Counted from the stretch's first letter, positions 1 to 8,115 are shown. The stretch: DNA of 20,015 nucleotides from Candidatus Methanomarinus sp. HR1 (GCA_002926195.1 MZXQ01000008.1:1-20015), one strand, 5' to 3'. Made by a program: numbers and translations. The notes: a model not told the origin generated them from the letters alone.

Positions 1-98
1 CCGAAGATTAGAAGATTCGTAGAATCTTCGCCTGGGGCTCTCAGAAGAGCCGAAGATTAGAAGATTCGTAGAATCTTCGCCTGGGGCTCTCAGAAGAG
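1..98. repeat. Two tandem copies of a 49-bp hairpin-rich repeat
   Basis: Positions 1-49 and 50-98 are identical. A third copy begins at 99 (CCGAAG) and then diverges. Each unit can form two hairpins: an 8-bp stem GAAGATTC/GAATCTTC with a GTA loop, and a 6-bp stem GGCTCT/AGAGCC with a CAGA loop. The first half of the first hairpin is also echoed just upstream (CGAAGATT), which allows an alternative fold. The array may continue beyond the left window edge. No coding sequence is seen here. Function is unknown; it could be a minisatellite, a structured RNA piece or a protein-binding array. Confidence 0.9.
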
Positions 99-104
99 CC
101 GAAG

Positions 105-219
105 TATACAGGCGGTCCCAAAAGTCCAAAAAATAAAATTTTTTGACCTTAGTTCTTGATTTAAAGGCTTAATTGATCTCCTTTTACATGGGAATTTTAG
201 TTTTGAGACGGCCTGTATA
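105..219. repeat. MITE-like element with 19-bp imperfect terminal inverted repeats
   Basis: TATACAGGCGGTCCCAAAA at 105-123 matches the reverse complement of 201-219 at 17 of 19 positions, so the ends form terminal inverted repeats around a 115-bp AT-rich core. The core has its own hairpin at 124-147 (GTC plus an A-run facing a T-run plus GAC). There is no coding capacity and no clear target-site duplication. The layout suits a miniature non-autonomous transposable element or a solo remnant of an insertion sequence, but the parent family was not recognised. A long-hairpin RNA is an alternative. Confidence 0.55.
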
Positions 220-236
220 GAAAGGTTTAAGCATAA
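220..236 (+). promoter_or_regulatory. Candidate BRE/TATA promoter upstream of the tRNA-Lys/rpoH cluster
   Basis: GAAAGGTTTAAGCATA at 220-235 resembles an archaeal BRE (purine-rich, GAAAG) followed by a TATA box. Transcription would start near 255-260, giving a leader of about 110 nt before the tRNA. A transcript from here could carry tRNA-Lys and continue into rpoH. A weaker TATA-like stretch sits closer to the tRNA. Confidence 0.35.
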
Positions 237-329
237 TGCAAATAATAATGGGCGGTGCATCAAAACAGTCTTTCAATCATATCATATTCAGATCGGTGAA
301 GAATTGTCCGATAAAATTTTACTGCAGGG

Positions 330-343
330 TTTTAATGTAAAAA
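330..343 (+). promoter_or_regulatory. Candidate TATA box for tRNA-Lys
   Basis: An AT-rich stretch (TTTTAATGTAAAAA) is centred about 34 nt before the mature tRNA 5' end. That fits an archaeal start site a few bases upstream of the tRNA, with RNase P trimming. No convincing BRE is seen. Confidence 0.35.
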
Positions 344-370
344 CAGACGTAGCAAGTGCTGTAAATAAGA

Positions 371-477
371 GGGCTCGTAGCTCAGACAGGCAGAGCACCT
401 GGCTTTTAAATTGCAGAGTATATCCTCATGCATTTGAAGATACCAGATGGTCGGGGGTTCAAATCCCTCCGAGCCCG
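371..477 (+). tRNA. tRNA-Lys(UUU) with a 33-nt intron
   Basis: All arms can be drawn: acceptor GGGCTCG (371-377) with CGAGCCC (470-476), D-stem GCTC/GAGC, and T-arm GGGGG/CCCTC with loop TTCAAAT. The discriminator is G477 and CCA is not encoded. The anticodon loop is CTTTTA plus A442, giving anticodon TTT at 405-407 (Lys). The loop is interrupted after position 37 by an intron at 409-441. Splicing is supported by a textbook bulge-helix-bulge: central helix CTTT (403-406) with GAAG (436-439), 3-nt bulges TAA (407-409) and ATA (440-442), and an inner TGCA/TGCA helix (412-415/429-432). One oddity is that the anticodon stem has a C27-A43 mismatch (C398/A447). The gene ends 31 bp before the rpoH start. 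Confidence 0.95.
409..441 (+). other. Archaeal tRNA-Lys intron (canonical 37/38 position)
   Basis: A 33-nt insertion lies between tRNA positions 37 and 38. Both junctions fall after the second base of a 3-nt bulge (TA|A and AT|A), as expected for cleavage by the archaeal splicing endonuclease. Confidence 0.9.
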
Positions 478-508
478 CCTTTTATTTATTCAGGGGATGA
501 ATGTAATA

Positions 509-766
509 ATGAATAATTCAGGAAATTTTAGTTTACTTGACCATCAGTTAATTCCACATCACATGGTACTATCAGAAAAAGAGGCGGCTCAGGTCTTAAA
601 GGAATTCAGTAGTCTTCAGCCAATCGAAAAAGAGCAACTGCCCAAGATAAAAAGCACTGATCCTGTAATCATGGAGATCGGTGCTAAGGTTGGTGACATT
701 ATAAAAATAATCCGGAAAAGCCAGACTGCCGGAGAAGGAGAATTCTATCGTCTGGTGATTGAATAG
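509..766 (+). CDS. rpoH: DNA-directed RNA polymerase subunit H (Rpb5 C-terminal homologue)
   Basis: This is an 85-residue protein of the archaeal RpoH family, the small jaw-region subunit that corresponds to the C-terminal domain of eukaryotic Rpb5. It begins with a segment typical of the family (FSLLDHQLIPHHMVLS, residues 7-22) and contains LPKIKSTDPV, followed by the conserved GAKVGDIIKIIR stretch and an ending EFYRLVIE. The ATG at 509 is chosen because GGGGATGA (493-500) gives an SD with 8-nt spacing. An in-frame ATG at 497 abuts that SD, and longer extensions would run into the tRNA. It is the first gene of the polymerase cluster, 77 bp ahead of rpoB2. The gap to the tRNA is too short for a fully separate standard promoter unless that promoter overlaps the tRNA. 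Confidence 0.95.
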   Translation: MNNSGNFSLLDHQLIPHHMVLSEKEAAQVLKEFSSLQPIEKEQLPKIKSTDPVIMEIGAKVGDIIKIIRKSQTAGEGEFYRLVIE

Positions 767-843
767 GACTATAATATGATTGAAATGTATCAGGACCAAG
801 CATTGATAAGATGATTTTATAGTAACCTGGAAGGAGGATTGCC

Positions 844-2427
844 GTGTTAAACAGGAAAATATTATCCAAAGCGTATTTTACCAGAGATAAAATAGTCAAA
901 CATCATACTGAATCATTTAATGATTTTTTAGACTATGGACTACAAAAAGTAATAAATGAACAAGGGACCATTGAGACCGATATTGAAGATACCTATGTAA
1001 AACTAGGAGAGATAAGGATAGGCAAACCTATTGTGAAAGAAGCTGATGGTGCACAGGACATGCTATATCCCAACGATGCAAGACTACGAAATATTAGTTA
1101 CTCTGCCCCGATCTTTCTTGAAATGGTAATTGTACAGGGAGATCAGCAAAAAGAACCAGTTGAAGCAGTGATTGGTCAGCTTCCTATAATGTTGTTAAGC
1201 AAGTCATGCAACCTGTTTGACATGACACCCGAAGAAATGACAGGAGTGGGTGAAGACCCACTGGACCCGGGAGGCTATTTTATAGTGAATGGGACAGAAA
1301 GGGTCGTTATCACTCTGGAGGATCTGGCACCTAATAAGATATTAGCTGATTTTGAGATGAGGTATGGTGAAAAAATAGAGGTTGCAAAAGTATTCAGTGA
1401 ACGCCGGGGATATAGAGCATTAGTAGTAGTTGAACGTGGCCGCAAATCGATTATTGAAGTTAGTTTCCCGTCTATCTCAGGACGCTTGAACTTTATAACA
1501 TTAATACGTGCCCTGGGTATTGAAACTGATGAAGATATCGTGAATTCAGTTTCCTACGATCCCGAGATTATTAAGTTCTTACTTGAGAACCTGGAAGAAG
1601 CAGAAGTCCACACTCAAGAGGAAGCTATAGAAAAAATAGGGAGTAGAGTTGCTGCCGGACAAACACGGGAATATCAGATAAAAAGAGCTAATTATGTTAT
1701 TGACAGGTACCTGTTACCGCATTTAGGTAATGAAGAATCTAATGGAATTTTAAAAGCCCAGTTCTTAGGGAGAATGGCAGAAGCCTGTTTTGAATTGGCA
1801 CTGGGTAGACGCAATCCTGATGACAAGGATCATTATTCTAATAAGCGCCTTAAATTGAGTGGGAATTTAATGGAAGATCTGTTTCGGGTATCATTTAATC
1901 GACTGGCAAGAGATATAAAATACCAGCTTGAGAGGGCTAATATGCGTAATAGGGACTTGAATGTAGTTACTGTGGTCAGGGCCGATGTACTTTCAGAAAG
2001 ACTGGCACATCCGTTAGCTACTGGAAATTGGGTAGGCGGCAGAGCCGGAGTATCCCAATTATTGGATCGTATAGACTATATAGCAGCATTGTCACATCTG
2101 CGACGTGTGATATCTCCACTTTCCAGAGCCCAGCCTCATTTTGAAGCGAGGGATCTACATCCAACACAATGGGGACGTATCTGTCCATCTGAAACACCGG
2201 AAGGACCTAATTGTGGCCTTGTGAAAAATTATGCACAGATGGTAGAGATATCTACAAAGATATTTGATACGAGTGACTTGAAGCAGACGCTCTTTAATAT
2301 GAATATTGAACCTATATTAACTCATACTACAATTCTGGATGAAGGGCCCGGAACCTATGCAAACGAACTTGAAGCTCAAGAAGCTGATGCGGAATACATC
2401 AACAACGAGGGTGATTCACTTGAATAG
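844..2427 (+). CDS. rpoB2: DNA-directed RNA polymerase subunit B'' (N-terminal half of split RpoB)
   Basis: This 527-residue protein matches the N-terminal half of the universal second-largest RNA polymerase subunit, which carries the protrusion, lobe and part of the fork. Visible landmarks are NGTERVVITLEDLAPNKIL near residues 149-167, the lobe region, RAGVSQLLDRIDYIAALSHLRR near 400-420, and ICPSETPEGPNCGLVKN near 446-462, conserved in all RpoB/Rpb2 proteins. The rest of the subunit is encoded by the next gene, the split typical of methanogens and relatives. Start is a GTG at 844, preceded by a strong SD (AAGGAGG, 831-837) with 6-nt spacing. The 3' end overlaps the rpoB1 start by 8 nt, so the two halves are probably translated in a coupled way and at equal dose. 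Confidence 0.97.
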   Translation: MLNRKILSKAYFTRDKIVKHHTESFNDFLDYGLQKVINEQGTIETDIEDTYVKLGEIRIGKPIVKEADGAQDMLYPNDARLRNISYSAPIFLEMVIVQGDQQKEPVEAVIGQLPIMLLSKSCNLFDMTPEEMTGVGEDPLDPGGYFIVNGTERVVITLEDLAPNKILADFEMRYGEKIEVAKVFSERRGYRALVVVERGRKSIIEVSFPSISGRLNFITLIRALGIETDEDIVNSVSYDPEIIKFLLENLEEAEVHTQEEAIEKIGSRVAAGQTREYQIKRANYVIDRYLLPHLGNEESNGILKAQFLGRMAEACFELALGRRNPDDKDHYSNKRLKLSGNLMEDLFRVSFNRLARDIKYQLERANMRNRDLNVVTVVRADVLSERLAHPLATGNWVGGRAGVSQLLDRIDYIAALSHLRRVISPLSRAQPHFEARDLHPTQWGRICPSETPEGPNCGLVKNYAQMVEISTKIFDTSDLKQTLFNMNIEPILTHTTILDEGPGTYANELEAQEADAEYINNEGDSLE

Positions 2428-4237
2428 GACCAGAGTCTTCTTAAATGGAGAACTGTTGGGTTATCATGATGATCCGAAAAAACTGGTTAACAATATCAGA
2501 CAGATGCGCAGATCGGGTTCGATACCTATACAGGTGAATGTGACACATTATAAAAATACTTCAGAGGTTATAATAAGTAGTGATAATGGAAGAGCCAGAA
2601 GACCGGTTATTGTCGTTGAAAATGGGAAACCTCTAATTACTAATGAACATTTGGATTCGTTAAAAAATCATATAATAACTTTTGAAGACATTATCAAAAT
2701 GGGGCTGATCGAGTATATAGATGCTGAAGAAGAAGAAAATACTTTTGTTGCAATTAATGAGGAAGACCTTACTCCCGATCATACTCATCTTGAGATAGAT
2801 CCGTCACTAATACTGGGTATCTGTGCCGGTATGATCCCATACCCGGAACACAATGCTTCACCAAGGAACACAATGGGTGCAGGTATGGTAAAACAGTGTC
2901 TTGGAATCCCAATAGCAAATTTTAATCTACGTCCTGATACAAGAGGTCATTTGTTACATTATCCCCAGAAAGGTCTTGTACATACCCAGACCTCCAAGGT
3001 GATCGGATTTGATGAGAGAGGCGGTGGTCAGAATTTTGTTGTTGCTGTGGTTTCTTATGAAGGATATAATATCGAAGATGCACTTATCATTAATAAGGGA
3101 AGTATTAAACGCGGACTCGGAAGAAGTCATTTCTTGAGAACTCATGAAGGCGAAGAGAGGCGGTATCCCGGTGGTCAGGAAGATAAATTTGAGATTCCTG
3201 ATCAGGAAGTACGCGGTGCTCGTGGATCTGAAGTTTATTCACAACTGGATGATGATGGTATAGTCAATCCGGAGATTGTAGTAGACCGAAATGATGTGCT
3301 GATAGGGAAGACCAGCCCTCCCAGGTTCCTTGAAGAACCAACAGAACTTGGTGGTTTAAGTCCTCAGCAAAGACGCGAGTCAAGTATTACCATGCGTTCA
3401 AATGAAAAAGGGGTTGTAGATGCAGTGATTCTTACAGAGAGTGAGAATGGAGCACGTCTGGCAAAAGTACGGATCCGGGATCAAAGGGTTCCGGAACTGG
3501 GTGATAAATTTGCTTCCAGACACGGCCAGAAAGGAGTAATTGGTTTGATCGTGCCTTACGAAGACCTGCCGTTTACTGAATCGGGCCTGGTACCCGATCT
3601 TATTATCAATCCCCATGCAATTCCATCAAGAATGACAGTAGGTCATATGCTGGAAATGATCGGGGGGAAGGTAGGTTCACTGGAGGGAAGACGCATCGAT
3701 GCCACACCATTTTCAGGGGAAGCAGAGGATGAATTACGTCTGGGCTTAAAAAATGCAGGGTATTCCCATACAGGTAAAGAAGTGTTCTATGATGGGATCA
3801 CAGGTAACAAGATGGAAGCTGATATTTTCGTTGGAGTGATCATGTACCAGAAACTCTACCATATGGTGGCGTCAAAAATACACGCAAGGAGTAGAGGTCC
3901 TGTACAGGTGCTTACCAGACAACCTACGGAAGGACGAGCCAGGGAAGGTGGTCTGAGGTTCGGAGAGATGGAACGCGATGTACTTATCGGACACGGTGCA
4001 TCTCTAACTCTTAAGGAGAGATTACTGGACGAATCTGATAGAGTGATCCAACTTGTCTGTTCAAGTTGTGGAATGGTAGCTACTCAGGATAAAAGAAGGA
4101 ACATGGTATTTTGTCCGAACTGCGGTGCTGAAACCGATATCTATCCGGTTGAGATGAGCTATGCATTCAAATTATTACTTGATGAGATCAAGTCCCTTGG
4201 TGTGGCTCCCAGATTAGTGCTAGAGGATACGGTATAG
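2420..4237 (+). CDS. rpoB1: DNA-directed RNA polymerase subunit B' (C-terminal half of split RpoB)
   Basis: About 605 residues form the hybrid-binding, wall and clamp part of the second-largest subunit. Landmarks are GYNIEDALIINKGS near residues 213-226, LGDKFASRHGQKGVIG near 359-374 (active-centre region), the late motif RFGEMERDVLIGHGA, and a C-terminal zinc ribbon with Cys547/Cys550 and Cys565/Cys568. TTG at 2420 is chosen as start because GAGGGTGA (2407-2414) is a well-spaced SD and the product then begins MNRTRVFLNGELLG, as in relatives. GTG at 2411 is in frame but touches the SD. The reading frame stays open further upstream to 2339, inside rpoB2, which I read as chance. The gene precedes rpoA1 by 13 bp. 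Confidence 0.95.
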   Translation: MNRTRVFLNGELLGYHDDPKKLVNNIRQMRRSGSIPIQVNVTHYKNTSEVIISSDNGRARRPVIVVENGKPLITNEHLDSLKNHIITFEDIIKMGLIEYIDAEEEENTFVAINEEDLTPDHTHLEIDPSLILGICAGMIPYPEHNASPRNTMGAGMVKQCLGIPIANFNLRPDTRGHLLHYPQKGLVHTQTSKVIGFDERGGGQNFVVAVVSYEGYNIEDALIINKGSIKRGLGRSHFLRTHEGEERRYPGGQEDKFEIPDQEVRGARGSEVYSQLDDDGIVNPEIVVDRNDVLIGKTSPPRFLEEPTELGGLSPQQRRESSITMRSNEKGVVDAVILTESENGARLAKVRIRDQRVPELGDKFASRHGQKGVIGLIVPYEDLPFTESGLVPDLIINPHAIPSRMTVGHMLEMIGGKVGSLEGRRIDATPFSGEAEDELRLGLKNAGYSHTGKEVFYDGITGNKMEADIFVGVIMYQKLYHMVASKIHARSRGPVQVLTRQPTEGRAREGGLRFGEMERDVLIGHGASLTLKERLLDESDRVIQLVCSSCGMVATQDKRRNMVFCPNCGAETDIYPVEMSYAFKLLLDEIKSLGVAPRLVLEDTV

Positions 4238-4250
4238 AGGTGATGTGTAA

Positions 4251-6896
4251 ATGACATATAATGTTCCAAAGAGGATTAAAGAAATTCGATTCGGGTTGAT
4301 CTCGCCTAATGAGTTTCGAAAAATGAGTGTTACCAGAGTAATCACAGCTGATACATATGATGATGACGGATTCCCTATTGAGATGGGACTAATGGATCCC
4401 AGGATGGGGGTTATTGATCCCGGACTCAGGTGTAAGACCTGTGCAGGGCGTGCCGGTGAATGTCCTGGCCATTTCGGACACGTCGAACTTATAGCACCGG
4501 TAATACATGTTGGGTTTGCCAAATTGATACGTAAGATGTTAAGAGCTACATGCAGAGAGTGTAGTGCTCTACTTCTGGATTCAACCCAGAAGAAACAATA
4601 TCTTAGCCAGATCAGGACATTGAAAAAAATGGAGCAACCTATTGAGGATATCACTAACGATGCTTTTAAAGAAGCTAGAAAACCCAAGGTCTGTATGTAC
4701 TGTGGAGCCCCACAGTTAGAGATTAAGGTTGAAAAACCTTCCACATATATAGAGAAGGGAAATGAGCATGACCATAAACTCATGCCATCGGATATCAGGG
4801 TCAGATTTGAGAAGATGACAGATGATGATATTGAAGTTATGGGTATAAACCCGAAAAATACCAGGCCTGAGTGGATGATCTTGACTGTATTGCCAGTCCC
4901 GCCTGTGACCATGCGTCCGAGTATAACCCTCGAGTCAGGACAGCGGAGTGAAGATGATCTTACTCATAAACTGGTAGATATTATAAGGATCAACCAGAGG
5001 TTCCAGGAGAATCGTGAAGCTGGTGCACCCCAGCTTATCATAGAAGACTTGTGGGAACTGCTGCAGTACCATGTGACCACTTTCATGGACAATGCTGTTT
5101 CAGGTGTTCCTCCGGCAAGACACCGCTCTGGCAGGCCTTTAAAAACACTGTCCCAGAGACTTAAGGGTAAAGAAGGCAGGTTCAGGGGGAGTTTATCTGG
5201 TAAGCGAGTTAATTTCAGTGCCAGGACAGTTATATCACCTGATCCAAATTTGAGCGTTGGTGAAGTGGGAGTACCTCTTGCTATAGCAAAGGAACTGACG
5301 ATACCTGTTAATGTAACTTCCCGTAATATTGATCATGTACGTGAATTTATTAGAAGAGGAAGTGAGAAACACCCTGGTGCAAACTATCTGGAACGTGCAG
5401 ACAACCGTAAGATCAAGATTACTGATAAAAATTGTGACGAATTGGCTGATACTCTCGAAGTAGGGTGGAAAGTAGAGAGACAATTGAAGAATGGGGATGT
5501 AGTACTCTTCAATCGACAGCCATCATTGCATAGAATGAGTATTATGGCACATGAAGTTAAAGTAATGCCTAATAAGACCTTCAGATTAAATCCTGCAGTA
5601 TGTCCTCCATATAATGCTGACTTTGATGGAGATGAGATGAACATGCATGTTCTGCAGACCGAAGAGGCAAGAGCAGAAGCAAAAATGCTGATTCACGTCC
5701 AGGAGAATATTCTTTCTCCCAGGTTCGGTGGACCTATTATCGGTGGCATCCATGATCATATTTCAGGTATGTACCTGTTAACCAACGGCAAAAATAGGCT
5801 ACGTAAGGAACAGATAATAGGACTTCTACGGAGTTCGGATATTCAAGAGATACCTGAACCTGCCGGTGAAGAGGATGGAATCCCCTACTGGACTAATAAA
5901 CAGGTATTCAGTTATATTCTACCTGAAGGATTAGACATAACATATACTGCTGGAATATGTACCAGTTGTACTGAATGTAAGAAAGAAAATTGTGAACGTG
6001 ATGCCTATGTGGTAATTAAGAATGGGCAGCTCATTCATGGTACTATTGATGAGAAAGGTATCGGAGCATTCAAGGGACTGGTCCTTGACAGGATTGTTAA
6101 GGATTATGGTCAGACTTTAGCTATCAAGTTCATTGATAGCATGACCAGATTGGCTATCAGAAGCATTATGCATTATGGGTTTAGTTTCGGGATAGATGAT
6201 GAGGATATCCCAATTGAAGCCAATAACCAGATATTAGAGTTGCTGAAAGTGGCTGAGAAAAAGGTTATGGACATAATTATAGCATATAATGAAGGTAACC
6301 TGGAACCACTTCCCGGTAGGACAATAGATGAAACTCTTGAATTGAAGATCATGCAGGAACTGGGAAAAGCAAGAGATACTACCGGAAATATTGCAGGAAA
6401 ATATCTTGGTATCGAAAATGCTGCTGTAGTTATGGCGACATCAGGGGCAAGAGGTTCCATGCTTAACCTAACACAGATGGCTGGATGTGTAGGCCAGCAG
6501 GCAGTAAGAGGTGAGCGAATTAGACGGGGTTATTCAGGCAGGACACTTTCTAATTTCAAATGGGATGATCTTGGAGCTGCTGCGCATGGGTTTGTAAAGA
6601 GCAGTTATAAGAGTGGTTTATCACCTACTGAATATTTTTTCCATTCTATAGGTGGGCGTGAAGGACTTGTGGATACTGCTGTTAGAACTTCGCAGAGTGG
6701 ATATCTCCAGCGCAGACTGGTAAATGCTCTTCAGGACCTTGAAGTTCAATATGATGGGACTGTAAGGGATACACGTAATATGATCGTCCAATTCAAATAT
6801 GGAGAAGATGGTGTAAATCCTATGAAAAGTGAACATATGAAACCAGAAGCTGTCAGGAAGATCATTGAATCTGTAACCGGAAGGGAGATAGAATAA
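4251..6896 (+). CDS. rpoA1: DNA-directed RNA polymerase subunit A' (N-terminal part of split largest subunit)
   Basis: This 881-residue protein corresponds to the clamp, active centre, pore and funnel of the largest subunit. The clamp zinc sites are visible: C61-x2-C64-x6-C71-x2-H74 with H77, and two CxxC pairs at 101/104 and 148/151. The catalytic loop NADFDGDEMNMH near residues 456-467 supplies the three aspartates that bind the active-site magnesium. RPSLHRMSIMAHEVKV and the bridge-helix region around GREGLVDTAVRTSQSGYLQRR near the C-terminus are also clear. Start ATG at 4251 has an SD (AGAGGTGAT, 4237-4245). The stop codon overlaps the rpoA2 ATG by one base (TAATG), so the two halves are translationally linked. 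Confidence 0.98.
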   Translation: MTYNVPKRIKEIRFGLISPNEFRKMSVTRVITADTYDDDGFPIEMGLMDPRMGVIDPGLRCKTCAGRAGECPGHFGHVELIAPVIHVGFAKLIRKMLRATCRECSALLLDSTQKKQYLSQIRTLKKMEQPIEDITNDAFKEARKPKVCMYCGAPQLEIKVEKPSTYIEKGNEHDHKLMPSDIRVRFEKMTDDDIEVMGINPKNTRPEWMILTVLPVPPVTMRPSITLESGQRSEDDLTHKLVDIIRINQRFQENREAGAPQLIIEDLWELLQYHVTTFMDNAVSGVPPARHRSGRPLKTLSQRLKGKEGRFRGSLSGKRVNFSARTVISPDPNLSVGEVGVPLAIAKELTIPVNVTSRNIDHVREFIRRGSEKHPGANYLERADNRKIKITDKNCDELADTLEVGWKVERQLKNGDVVLFNRQPSLHRMSIMAHEVKVMPNKTFRLNPAVCPPYNADFDGDEMNMHVLQTEEARAEAKMLIHVQENILSPRFGGPIIGGIHDHISGMYLLTNGKNRLRKEQIIGLLRSSDIQEIPEPAGEEDGIPYWTNKQVFSYILPEGLDITYTAGICTSCTECKKENCERDAYVVIKNGQLIHGTIDEKGIGAFKGLVLDRIVKDYGQTLAIKFIDSMTRLAIRSIMHYGFSFGIDDEDIPIEANNQILELLKVAEKKVMDIIIAYNEGNLEPLPGRTIDETLELKIMQELGKARDTTGNIAGKYLGIENAAVVMATSGARGSMLNLTQMAGCVGQQAVRGERIRRGYSGRTLSNFKWDDLGAAAHGFVKSSYKSGLSPTEYFFHSIGGREGLVDTAVRTSQSGYLQRRLVNALQDLEVQYDGTVRDTRNMIVQFKYGEDGVNPMKSEHMKPEAVRKIIESVTGREIE

Positions 6897-8047
6897 TGGC
6901 ACTTAGCGAAAAAACTATAGATGAAACGACCAAAAACCTTTCACTGCCCTTTAGTGTTAAGAACGCCCTGGTCAGTGACCTGAAAAAAGTCAATGTAAGT
7001 AAAAAGGAACTTGAAGAGATTATTGAACGTATAATGGATATCTATAGTTATTCTACTATTGAACCATGTGAAGCGGCTGGTGTGGTCTCAGCACAGAGCA
7101 TTGGAGAACCTGGAACACAGATGACAATGAGAACATTCCACTATGCTGGTGTGGCCGAGATTAATGTTACTCTGGGTCTGCCGAGACTTATCGAAATTGT
7201 AGATGCAAGGAAAAAACCTTCAACACCTATGATGACAGTTTATCTTGCACAGGAGTATTGTAATGACAGAGATAAGGCACGTGAGCTTGCATGGGATATT
7301 GAGGCTACGCATATTAGTCATCTTGGTAGTATTTCTACAGATATCAGTGAGATGACATTAACTATTGACCTGAATGAAAAAGTGATTATACACCGTAATA
7401 TTACTCCGGCAGAGATAGCACAAAAATTGGAAGATGAACTGGGTGTATCAATTGTAGTTGAAGATAACCGTGTTATCATCAGACCTGAAAAGGAATCATA
7501 TAGAGAACTGCTGCAGTTAGTAAAAAACACACAAAATGTAACACTTAAAGGGATCAAAGATATTAAGAGAGTGGTTATCAGGAAAGAAGAAAATATAGGA
7601 GAATATGTATTGTATACTGAAGGGTCTTCATTGAAAAAATTAGAGGGTATGGGTGGTGTTGATATGACCCGGACCATTACCAATAATATTCATGAAATAT
7701 ATGAAGTGTTCGGTATTGAGGCTGCAAGAAATAGTCTGATCAAGGAAGCAACAGATACACTGCGTGAACAGGGCCTGACAGTCGATGTAAGGCATATAAT
7801 GCTGGTAGCAGATATTATGACCGTTGATGGTGAAGTTAAAGCTATAGGAAGACATGGTATATCAGGTGAAAAGGCCAGTGTATTGGCTCGTGCTGCATTT
7901 GAAGTGACTGTAAACCACCTGTTGGATGCAGGTATCAGAGGAGATATCGATGAACTACGCGGTGTGACTGAGAATGTTATTATTGGACAACCTATCAAAC
8001 TTGGCACTGGGCATATTGACCTTGTTGCAAAACAAAATCCTCGCTAA
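6896..8047 (+). CDS. rpoA2: DNA-directed RNA polymerase subunit A'' (C-terminal part of split largest subunit)
   Basis: This 383-residue protein contains the trigger-loop and jaw end of the largest subunit. The trigger-loop signature QSIGEPGTQMTMRTFHYAG is at residues 67-85 and is followed by NVTLGLPRLIEIVDARKKPSTPMM. The late region DIMTVDGEVKAIGRHGISGEKASVLARAAFE is also family-typical. The ATG overlaps the last base of the rpoA1 stop codon. The stop codon TAA (8045-8047) falls in the loop of a hairpin (8034-8059), so expression beyond it may be attenuated. The reading frame is intact and of usual length, with no intein or insertion in this or the other polymerase genes. Confidence 0.98.
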   Translation: MALSEKTIDETTKNLSLPFSVKNALVSDLKKVNVSKKELEEIIERIMDIYSYSTIEPCEAAGVVSAQSIGEPGTQMTMRTFHYAGVAEINVTLGLPRLIEIVDARKKPSTPMMTVYLAQEYCNDRDKARELAWDIEATHISHLGSISTDISEMTLTIDLNEKVIIHRNITPAEIAQKLEDELGVSIVVEDNRVIIRPEKESYRELLQLVKNTQNVTLKGIKDIKRVVIRKEENIGEYVLYTEGSSLKKLEGMGGVDMTRTITNNIHEIYEVFGIEAARNSLIKEATDTLREQGLTVDVRHIMLVADIMTVDGEVKAIGRHGISGEKASVLARAAFEVTVNHLLDAGIRGDIDELRGVTENVIIGQPIKLGTGHIDLVAKQNPR

Positions 8048-8063
8048 CGCTCGGATTTTCTAG
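8034..8063 (+). terminator. Candidate terminator/attenuator hairpin at the rpoA2 stop codon
   Basis: AAAATCC (8034-8040) pairs with GGATTTT (8053-8059), and the rpoA2 stop codon lies in the 12-nt loop. The stem ends in a short T-run. It could trim or reduce read-through from the polymerase genes into rpl30e, which has its own promoter candidate just downstream. The stem is A/T-rich and the T-run is short, so this is tentative. Confidence 0.35.
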
Positions 8064-8093
8064 AGTAAATAATCCTATGGATTATATGCTAAA

Positions 8094-8115
8094 ACCAAAA
8101 GAACTTAAATAATAA
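8094..8115 (+). promoter_or_regulatory. Candidate internal BRE/TATA promoter for rpl30e-nusA-rps12-rps7-fusA
   Basis: CCAAAAG (8095-8101) directly precedes a TATA-like CTTAAATAAT (8104-8113), matching the archaeal BRE-TATA arrangement. A start near 8135 would leave a leader of about 20 nt before rpl30e. It lies in a 106-bp gap, the largest in the 844-12103 stretch, which supports an internal promoter. Confidence 0.45.

Noticed and set aside
1..98. CRISPR array
   Set aside because: The 49-bp units are directly adjacent and identical along their whole length, with no variable spacers.
4220..4912. 230-codon open frame on the minus strand opposite rpoA1
   Set aside because: It lies antisense to the strongly conserved clamp region of rpoA1, its translation resembles no family, and it has no ribosome site or context of its own.
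844..8047. Frameshift as explanation for the separate rpoB2/rpoB1 and rpoA1/rpoA2 frames
   Set aside because: Both splits are at the known archaeal breakpoints, each second gene has its own start signal or start-stop overlap, and the lengths are normal.
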